The notes under the pieces are model-generated. The model worked only from the letters and a program-made list of their open reading frames with translations, made no database searches and was not told where the DNA came from. From NCBI GenBank assembly GCA_947506075.1, contig CANNNN010000096.1, positions 1 through 8,562 on the forward strand: a stretch of 8,562 nt of DNA. Direction: 5' to 3'. Positions 1-5,729 of this stretch are shown here, in pieces. Origin of the DNA: Methylococcaceae bacterium. GTDB lineage: Bacteria > Pseudomonadota > Gammaproteobacteria > Methylococcales > Methylomonadaceae. Position numbers and translations under genes: made by a program. The number at the start of each line of letters is the position of its first letter. Within the stretch, counting starts at the first letter, position 1.

Positions 1-362
1 TCCGATCTTGAGGTGCCAGGCGCTGAAGGCGTGTTCTGCGTATCATACCTCCCCCTTAAAATTTTCTGTTTCACCAATTTAAAGGTAGACCATTTTTTAA
101 TCAAATGGGAGTAAATTCCTCCTAAACAAATATTAAATCAGTACCTAAGCAATGACCGACTTGAGGTATCCGATCAAAAAAATTAATGGCCTGCACTAAT
201 TTTAATAGCTTAATAAATATATTACAGACTCTATTTTAAAATCTTATCGATAAATTGAGACGTGGGTGATATTCAAGTGCCCCATGGATAACCCTATGTA
301 TTGGAAGTAATCTTTAATCGACATTACTCTTTTTATTGCTCAAAAGACAGGAGAGTAAATAT

Positions 363-419
363 ATGATTAATTATAGCAGATTATTTTGTATGGAGCTATT
401 GAGGGCGATGAATAAGTAA
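363..419 (+). CDS. Possible 18-residue small ORF
   Basis: An ATG at 363 is preceded by an AGGAG at 349-353 with a 9-nt spacer, a textbook Shine-Dalgarno arrangement. The frame runs 18 codons (starting M-I-N-Y-S-R) and stops at TAA 417-419, inside the loop of the perfect hairpin at 401-434. I do not recognise the peptide. It is too short for composition to prove coding, and no obvious promoter is visible upstream. It could be a leader peptide without a downstream gene, the start of a gene broken by the palindrome, or chance. Confidence 0.2.
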   Translation: MINYSRLFCMELLRAMNK

Positions 420-434
420 TTATTCATCGCCCTC
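401..434. repeat. Perfect 15-bp inverted repeat, 4-nt loop
   Basis: The arms 401-415 (starting GAGGGCGATG) and 420-434 are exact reverse complements, with loop GTAA. The structure would be very stable in RNA from either strand. It lies about 90 bp past the stop of the minus-strand DUF2914 gene, where a terminator could sit. However, neither strand has a T run directly after the hairpin. The minus strand has a run of seven T (445-439), but it precedes the stem. So it is not a standard intrinsic terminator. It may protect a 3' end, be a palindromic repeat of the REP type, or be a transposon-end remnant. Confidence 0.75.
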
Positions 435-524
435 CGCTAAAAAAATTGTACATGGATCCTCATGGAATTAAGCAACCATGACCTGCTGCAACTAACGTAA
501 TTATTCACCCGCTATCTATCAGGC

Positions 525-1163
525 TTATTCAGCCTTAAAACTTTTTTCATCTAATAACTGACCCTTTTCATCAACCAGTTTTACAATCCATTTACCCTTG
601 TCGGAATCAGATAATAGCTTACGACTTGAGGCACGCCATCTATCATCTGATATGACTACTAAAGGCCTGAAAACCAATACACCATTTTTAAACCACTCAT
701 GATAGAAACTCATACCCTTCATTTCTCTAAATTCAGTGAAATAATAAATCCACGTCGGTTTTTTTCCGCTGACTTTTACACTGCTTGCTATTTTACCCAC
801 CGGCTCTTTATTTTCAATACCGTAAGTTAATAAAGACCTTCGTAAATAAGGTGAATGCTTGCGCTCTATACTATTCTTAATAGTTCCTTTTATATTATCC
901 TGAACGGTAATATTCGCATTTTGATTGTTTTTCTTATTAGGCTCTTTTTTTGACTTTTCAGGAGCGCTAATTTCAGTAGCCAGCTTTCCAGGCGGACTTA
1001 AAGTTTTTATGTCAGCACCGTGACTCTCAAGCTGTGGCGACGGCTGTTTTTCAGTAATATTTTCTATCCCGCCGGCATTATCTAAATCGGTTTTTTGTAT
1101 ATTATGGTTAATCACATAAAACAGCGACACTAAAACCAGAAACAACGCGGAGGCCGCAAACAC
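525..1163 (-). CDS. DUF2914 domain membrane-anchored protein
   Basis: This encodes a protein of unknown function. As delimited (GTG start at 1163, 212 residues) it begins with one hydrophobic helix (about residues 2-18, a signal anchor). A low-complexity Lys/Asn/Glu/Pro-rich linker follows (about 20-104), then a C-terminal domain (about 106-208) that I assign to DUF2914. Family-like landmarks are an IENKEPVGKI segment, YYFTEF, MKG, an H-EW pair, the DRWRASSRK segment and GKWIVKLVDEKG near the end. The domain should lie in the periplasm. The annotated start is doubtful: the frame stays open upstream to 1274 and encodes a basic, protein-like segment ending WNVKRL directly before the helix. A good ATG pair at 1270/1267 lies in another frame because of an A run (see the 1164-1274 entry). 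The gene is divergent from sucA, and nothing visible ties it to 2-oxoglutarate metabolism. Domain call is moderately sure; function unknown. Confidence 0.75.
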   Translation of the reverse strand: MFAASALFLVLVSLFYVINHNIQKTDLDNAGGIENITEKQPSPQLESHGADIKTLSPPGKLATEISAPEKSKKEPNKKNNQNANITVQDNIKGTIKNSIERKHSPYLRRSLLTYGIENKEPVGKIASSVKVSGKKPTWIYYFTEFREMKGMSFYHEWFKNGVLVFRPLVVISDDRWRASSRKLLSDSDKGKWIVKLVDEKGQLLDEKSFKAE

Positions 1164-1274
1164 TAGCCGTTTAACATTCCATACTGTGATGAGCTTGGGA
1201 GGCGATATCCCTGCCCTGTTTCCAGATACCGGATATTTAACTTTAATTAAAATATTTTTTTGTCCATCATAAAT
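1164..1274 (-). other. Upstream extension of DUF2914 gene with A7 tract
   Basis: Reading the minus strand upstream of the GTG at 1163, the same frame is open for 37 more codons. It encodes NILIKVKYPVSGNR, then a stretch ending in TVWNVKRL, which joins smoothly to the hydrophobic helix and supplies the positive charges expected on its cytoplasmic side. This frame has no ATG, only rare ATT codons. Two tandem ATG codons at 1270-1268 and 1267-1265, with GGAA at 1283-1280 as a possible ribosome binding site, are out of frame. They lead into GAC followed by seven A (1261-1255) and hit TAA at 1249-1247. One extra A (eight) would give M-M-D-K-K-N-I-L-I-K and restore one continuous protein. Whether this is a sequencing error, a slippage site or a mutation cannot be decided here. 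Confidence 0.6.
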
Positions 1275-1419
1275 TTATATTCCAGGTGAAATCAATGAGT
1301 TATATTTCTTAGCCACGCGCCACATATTTTAGTCAGCGTATCCGTTAAATCTTGGTAATATACTACTTTAAGAGCTCAAACAAAGACAAAACCCTTGCAG
1401 AATAAACTGGACACCCAAC
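1275..1419. promoter_or_regulatory. Divergent DUF2914 / sucA intergenic region, candidate sucA promoter
   Basis: About 145 bp separate the two divergently read genes, so promoters for both should lie here. For sucA the best -10 match is TATACT at 1359-1364, overlapping TAATAT at 1356-1361, which has TG upstream. No good -35 hexamer sits at the usual distance. This would leave a leader of about 50 nt. Upstream of the sucA ATG only a weak GGA (1409-1411) serves as ribosome binding site. I found no clear operator. The promoter call is weak. Confidence 0.3.
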
Positions 1420-4245
1420 ATGAGTAAGCTGCTTAAACTATTTCAAGATTCTTCCTCCTTTTATGGCTCGAACGCCCATTTTGTTGAAAACCTCTATGAT
1501 CGCTATCTGGAAGACCCTGACTCGGTTGAAGCCAGCTGGCAACAACAATTCCGCGAAATTCACAACGGCGCTGATTTTGAGACCCCTCATAGCCCTGTCG
1601 TAGAGCGCTTTGCGCAACTTGCGCTTCAATCTCAAGGCAGACTGGCGAAACTGCAAGGCTTTACCGAAGAAAGCGTCAAAAAACAATCGGCTGTTGCCCG
1701 GCTTATCAATCATTACCGGGTGCGCGGACATCAGATCGCCAGCAATAATCCGCTAGGGAAAACCTTGCCGTCTCCTCCGGACATGGATCCGGCCTATTAC
1801 GGCCTATCCGAGCCTGATATGGACACCCTGTTCGATACCAGTTCACTGTATGGCACTGACCGTCTGCCGTTACGCGACATCATTACCACCCTCAAAGAAA
1901 TTTACTGCGGCAGTATCGGCTCCGAATATATGCACATCGTCGATACGCCTATCAGACGCTGGATCATAAGCCGCTTGGAAAGTTCTAAAAAAAATCTGGA
2001 ACTGGAACCTGAAAAAAAGCATCGCTTATTAAAATTACTAACAGCCGCTGAAGGCATAGAAAGTCATTTGCATAACCGCTTTGTCGGGCAAAAACGTTTT
2101 TCCCTGGAAGGCGGCGAATCACTAATCCCTATCCTGGATGAATTAATTCAAGGCTTTGGCGCTAAAGGCGTCAACGAAATTGTAATCGGCATGGCCCATA
2201 GAGGCCGACTAAATGTACTGGTCAATATTCTGGGTAAAAGCCCTTCCAGCCTGTTTAATGACTTTGCCGGCACTTCGCCGCTGTCGCCAGGCGTCAGCAC
2301 CGGCGATGTAAAATACCACATGGGCTTTTCTTCCGACATCAGCACCCCCGGCGGCCCGGTGCATCTAACCCTGGCCTTCAATCCGTCGCACCTGGAGATC
2401 ATCAATCCGGTCGTCGAGGGTTCGGTTAAGGCACGTCAGGACAGGGCCGGAGATAATGGCACAAACACGGTTATCCCGATTTTAATCCACGGTGATGCGG
2501 CCTTTTCGGGGCAAGGCATTATCATGGAAACCTTGAACATGTCGCAGACCCGCGCTTTTTCGACCGGCGGAACCGTGCATATCGTAATCAACAATCAAAT
2601 CGGCTTTACCACCAGCAACCCTCAGGATGCACGCTCTACCCTGTATTGCACTGATGTGGCGCGCATGATTCAGGCGCCGGTTTTTCATGTCAACGGCGAC
2701 GATCCCGACGCCGTCATATTTGTCACCAAACTGGCACTGGATTACCGGATAGCCTTTAACAAAGACGTGGTCATCGACCTGATTTGCTATCGCAGGCTAG
2801 GTCATAATGAAGCAGACGAGCCTGCGACGACACAGCCGTTGATGTATAAAAAAATCCGCAAACTCAAGACCACGAAAAAACTTTATGCGGAAAAACTGAT
2901 CAATGCAGGACTTATCACTGCCGAGCAAGCGACGGAACTGGATCAAAACTATCAAAAACTGCTTGAAGCCGGCGAAGTCGTTTCCAGCTCCATCCTGGCC
3001 AACGGCCCCTACAAATATACCAATCAGTGGCAAAGCTTCATAAACACCGACTGGACCTCAGCTTCCAACACTACGGTTTCGATGGAGCGTTTGCGCTTTT
3101 GTAACGACCGGATGCAGCGACTACCGACCAGTTTTGAATTACATCCCAGAGTCGCCAAGGTCATGGAAAACCGAGGCAAAATGGCGGCCGGTGCGATGCC
3201 ATTGGACTGGGGTTTTGCCGAAAACCTGGCTTATGCGACGCTGCTGATGGAAAAGTATAATGTCCGCCTGACCGGTCAGGATGTCGGTCGCGGCACTTTT
3301 GTGCATCGCCATGCGGTATTGCATGATCAGCAACACAATAAAACCTATACACCGATTAAACATCTGGACAAAGATCAGGGCAATGCACAGATTTTCGATT
3401 CACTGCTTTCCGAAGCGGGCGTATTAGGTTTCGAATACGGCTACAGCACCACGATGCCAAACACCCTGGTGATCTGGGAAGCGCAATTTGGCGATTTTGC
3501 CAATGGCGCGCAAGTGCTTATCGATCAATTCATCAGTTCCGGCGAAACCAAATGGGGCCGCTTATGTCACCTGGTCATGTTACTGCCGCACGGCTTTGAA
3601 GGTCAGGGCCCGGAGCACTCCTCCGCCCGGCTTGAGCGCTATCTGCAACTGTGCGCCGAACACAATATTCAGGTTTGCTGCCCGACAACCCCGGCACAGA
3701 TATTTCACTTATTGCGCCGCCAGATGCTGAGACCCTATCGAAAGCCGTTAATTGTCATGAGCCCCAAGAGCTTACTGCGGCATAAACTTGCGGTTTCCAC
3801 ACTGGAAGATTTAATCGATGGCCAGTTCCTGCCGGTTATCGGCGAGCAGGATGCGATCAATCCCAAAAAAGTGACCCGCCTGATCATGTGTGCCGGAAAA
3901 GTCTATTACGATCTGCTGGAAACACGGCGTCTGGATGACCTGAAACATGTCGCGATAGCCCGCATAGAACAACTCTACCCTTTTCCCGATCAGTTATTCA
4001 AAGCAGAGTTAAATAAATACCCCCAACTTAAAGAGCTTATCTGGTGCCAGGAAGAACCGAAGAATCAAGGCGCCTGGTACCAGTCCAACCATCACTTTAC
4101 CGATAATCTCGACCCCAAAATCAGCATGAGTTATGCCGGTCGCGAAGCTTCGGCAGCGCCCGCTGTCGGCAATTTTCGCGTCCATATAGAACAACAAAAA
4201 GCTGTCGTTCAATCAGCCCTTTACGGCAAACTTTCAGGAAAATAA
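1420..4245 (+). CDS. sucA: 2-oxoglutarate dehydrogenase E1 component
   Basis: Thiamine-diphosphate-dependent E1 of the cytoplasmic 2-oxoglutarate dehydrogenase complex. It decarboxylates 2-oxoglutarate and transfers the succinyl group to the lipoyl arm of E2. The 941 residues match the family (E. coli SucA 933). Residues 1-45 form the N-terminal segment that in this family contacts E2. The cofactor domain follows, with His260 in GMAHRGRLNVL, His300 in KYHMGFSSD, Asp359 in HGDAAFSGQG and Asn391-Asn392 in the VINNQIGFTT motif. These equal E. coli His260, His298, Asp333 and Asn366. The pyrimidine-type domain (about 590-790) carries Glu601 in AENLAYA, the GRGTFVHRHA motif at 623-632 and His733 in PEHSSARLE (E. 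coli His729). The C-terminal domain spans about 817-940. No disruption is seen. It is transcribed ahead of sucB, 2 nt away, so translation is probably coupled. Confidence 0.98.
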   Translation: MSKLLKLFQDSSSFYGSNAHFVENLYDRYLEDPDSVEASWQQQFREIHNGADFETPHSPVVERFAQLALQSQGRLAKLQGFTEESVKKQSAVARLINHYRVRGHQIASNNPLGKTLPSPPDMDPAYYGLSEPDMDTLFDTSSLYGTDRLPLRDIITTLKEIYCGSIGSEYMHIVDTPIRRWIISRLESSKKNLELEPEKKHRLLKLLTAAEGIESHLHNRFVGQKRFSLEGGESLIPILDELIQGFGAKGVNEIVIGMAHRGRLNVLVNILGKSPSSLFNDFAGTSPLSPGVSTGDVKYHMGFSSDISTPGGPVHLTLAFNPSHLEIINPVVEGSVKARQDRAGDNGTNTVIPILIHGDAAFSGQGIIMETLNMSQTRAFSTGGTVHIVINNQIGFTTSNPQDARSTLYCTDVARMIQAPVFHVNGDDPDAVIFVTKLALDYRIAFNKDVVIDLICYRRLGHNEADEPATTQPLMYKKIRKLKTTKKLYAEKLINAGLITAEQATELDQNYQKLLEAGEVVSSSILANGPYKYTNQWQSFINTDWTSASNTTVSMERLRFCNDRMQRLPTSFELHPRVAKVMENRGKMAAGAMPLDWGFAENLAYATLLMEKYNVRLTGQDVGRGTFVHRHAVLHDQQHNKTYTPIKHLDKDQGNAQIFDSLLSEAGVLGFEYGYSTTMPNTLVIWEAQFGDFANGAQVLIDQFISSGETKWGRLCHLVMLLPHGFEGQGPEHSSARLERYLQLCAEHNIQVCCPTTPAQIFHLLRRQMLRPYRKPLIVMSPKSLLRHKLAVSTLEDLIDGQFLPVIGEQDAINPKKVTRLIMCAGKVYYDLLETRRLDDLKHVAIARIEQLYPFPDQLFKAELNKYPQLKELIWCQEEPKNQGAWYQSNHHFTDNLDPKISMSYAGREASAAPAVGNFRVHIEQQKAVVQSALYGKLSGK

Positions 4246-4247
4246 TA

Positions 4248-5504
4248 ATGAGCATTGAAGTCCTAGTTCCCCTCCTACCCGAATCCGTTTCCGATGCAAC
4301 GCTGATCACCTGGCATAAGCAAGCCGGCGACACCGTCATTAAAAACGAAAATCTAGTCGATCTTGAAACGGACAAAGTGGTGCTGGAAGTGCCTGCTCCG
4401 GAATCCGGAATCCTCGTAAAGATACTCAAGAATGACGGTGCTCTTGTGGTCGGCGGCGAAGTACTGGCCTTGCTTGAGGTTCAAGCCGTTCAACAAAGCC
4501 CAACAACAAGCACCCCTGAACCTGAACCCGAGCATGAGGAAGCAGATATACCGCTAAGCCCTTCTGTGCGACGGTTAATCGCCGAAAATGCGCTGGACCC
4601 TTCGCTAATCAAAGGCTCAGGCAAAGAAGGTCGCCTGACTAAAGTTGACGTATTGGATTATCTGCACAAAAAAAACCTCCAGGAAGCCGAACTGATAGTC
4701 CCGAACCACAAGGAAGCCCCCCTCAGCATCGGCTTGCCAAAAGTTGAAGCAGAAACTCCAGCTGCGGCTAAAGATAAAATCGAAAACACAAGGATTTCAA
4801 ATCTGCGCCCGGAACAGCGCGTACCGATGACCCGCCTAAGAGCCAAAGTAGCCGAACGGCTGTTGCAGGCACAGCAAAATGCGGCGATGTTGACCACCTT
4901 TAATGAGGTCAACATGCAAAACGTCATTGATCTTCGCAACCAGTACAAAGAACGCTTCGAGAAAAAGCACCAGGTCAAACTGGGCTTTATGTCTTTCTTT
5001 GTTAAGGCCTCTATCGAGGCTTTAAAACGCTTCCCGGCAATCAACGCCTCGATTGATGATAACGACATCATTTATCACGGCTACTATGACATAGGCATTG
5101 CCGTCAGCACCGAACGCGGTTTGATAGTGCCGGTACTGCGTGATGCGGATCAACTCGACTTTGCCGGCATTGAACAAAGCATCGTCGATTTCGGCGCAAA
5201 AACCCGATCCGGAAGTCTGACCTATGATGACTTAAAAGGCGGCACCTTCACGATTACCAACGGCGGCATTTTCGGTTCGATGCTGTCCACACCGATACTT
5301 AATCCGCCGCAATGCGCCATCCTGGGCATGCATGCGATCAAGGAACGAGCCGTAGTTGAAAACGGACAGATTGTGATCAGACCGATCATGTATCTGGCTT
5401 TATCCTATGACCATCGTCTGGTTGATGGCCGCGAGGCCGTGCAGTTTCTAGTCACTATCAAAGAATGCCTGGAAGCGCCCGCTCACTTATTGCTTAATAT
5501 ATAG
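4248..5504 (+). CDS. sucB: 2-oxoglutarate dehydrogenase E2, dihydrolipoyl succinyltransferase
   Basis: Core-forming E2 of the same complex. It accepts the succinyl group from E1 on a lipoyl-lysine and passes it to CoA, giving succinyl-CoA. The 418 residues (E. coli 405) show three domains. A lipoyl domain spans about 1-77, with the target Lys43 in LETDKVVLEV. A Pro/Glu-rich linker leads to a peripheral subunit-binding domain at about 102-142 (starting PLSPSVRRLIAE). A second linker leads to the acyltransferase domain (about 190-417), with His389 and Asp393 in the DHRLVDG motif (E. coli His375, Asp379). All catalytic residues are present. The start is well supported: AGGAA at 4236-4240, inside the end of sucA, lies 7 nt before the ATG. 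An intact subunit-binding domain implies that this E2 still docks E1 and/or an E3, which matters given the odd lpd-like gene downstream. Confidence 0.97.
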   Translation: MSIEVLVPLLPESVSDATLITWHKQAGDTVIKNENLVDLETDKVVLEVPAPESGILVKILKNDGALVVGGEVLALLEVQAVQQSPTTSTPEPEPEHEEADIPLSPSVRRLIAENALDPSLIKGSGKEGRLTKVDVLDYLHKKNLQEAELIVPNHKEAPLSIGLPKVEAETPAAAKDKIENTRISNLRPEQRVPMTRLRAKVAERLLQAQQNAAMLTTFNEVNMQNVIDLRNQYKERFEKKHQVKLGFMSFFVKASIEALKRFPAINASIDDNDIIYHGYYDIGIAVSTERGLIVPVLRDADQLDFAGIEQSIVDFGAKTRSGSLTYDDLKGGTFTITNGGIFGSMLSTPILNPPQCAILGMHAIKERAVVENGQIVIRPIMYLALSYDHRLVDGREAVQFLVTIKECLEAPAHLLLNI

Positions 5505-5729
5505 CCACGTAGGCCGAGTTTCGGGCGTGCTGTTTATGCCCGGCATTAATGCGCCTTAAATGTCGGGCAATGAAAAGATATTGTCCGACCCGGCTATTCA
5601 GTCATACAACGCAACGGGACGCAGATAAATACGTTTAATACAGATCATTATTTTACTTTAATCATCGGCGTCATCTGCGCTCCATTATTCTAACCACTGA
5701 GTAGTTACACAGATTTTTTAGGATAAATC
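5505..5729. promoter_or_regulatory. sucB-lpd intergenic region with alternative stem-loops
   Basis: These 225 bp hold no gene. Four GGGC/GCCC-type arms at 5522-5528 (A), 5536-5547 (B), 5559-5571 (C) and 5580-5589 (D) can pair as A:B (7 bp with one G-U), B:C (10 bp with one G-U) or C:D (10 bp with one G-U). Neighbouring pairings exclude each other, as in transcription attenuators. No T run follows C:D, so it is not a plain intrinsic terminator. A second inverted repeat lies at 5616-5683. Just before the next gene, AGGA at 5720-5723 is 6 nt from the ATG at 5730. The region could tune lpd expression relative to sucAB, or simply hold repeats. Confidence 0.4.
5616..5683. repeat. Inverted repeat, CGCAGAT / ATCTGCG arms
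   Basis: CGCAGAT at 5620-5626 is an exact reverse complement of ATCTGCG at 5673-5679. The match extends outward through three further pairs (one G-U) after one mismatch. The AT-rich centre is 46 nt. Short words of the type CGCAGAT with an ATCATCGGCGTCATCTGCG-like arm occur as dispersed intergenic repeats in many bacterial genomes, so this may be a small palindromic repeat copy. Only one copy is in the window, so the family assignment is a guess. Confidence 0.35.

Larger units (their letters stand above)
1..524. other. Left-edge region without a confident gene
   Basis: No confident gene lies here. The first 55 bases are GC-richer than the following, strongly AT-rich stretch, so there is a composition break near position 55. 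The plus strand has an open frame from the left edge to a stop at 112-114 (38 codons, no start in view). The minus strand has an ATG at 44-42 directly next to a GGGGGAGG run and opens out of the window to the left. Either could be the end of a neighbouring gene, and I recognise neither. The region also holds an 18-codon mini-ORF with a good ribosome binding site (363-419) and a perfect hairpin (401-434), listed separately. Multiple stops interrupt all frames elsewhere. It may be degraded or repeat-derived DNA. Confidence 0.5.

Noticed and set aside
2..167. Near-direct repeat CCGATCTTGAGGT (2-14) and CCGACTTGAGGT (156-167)
   Set aside because: The match is short and has an indel. There is no flanking inverted repeat or duplication to suggest an element, so chance is adequate.
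401..434. Intrinsic terminator for the DUF2914 gene
   Set aside because: The hairpin is perfect, but no T run follows it on either strand. The run of seven T on the minus strand comes before the stem, not after it.
451..480. CATGG/CCATG stem followed by seven T on the minus strand as a terminator for the DUF2914 gene
   Set aside because: The stem is only 5 bp with a loop of about 20 nt, and there are 5 nt between stem and T run. It is too weak to call.
4121..4429. 102-codon minus-strand open frame across the sucA-sucB junction
   Set aside because: It lies wholly opposite two well-supported genes, shows no recognisable domain, and reflects their codon pattern.
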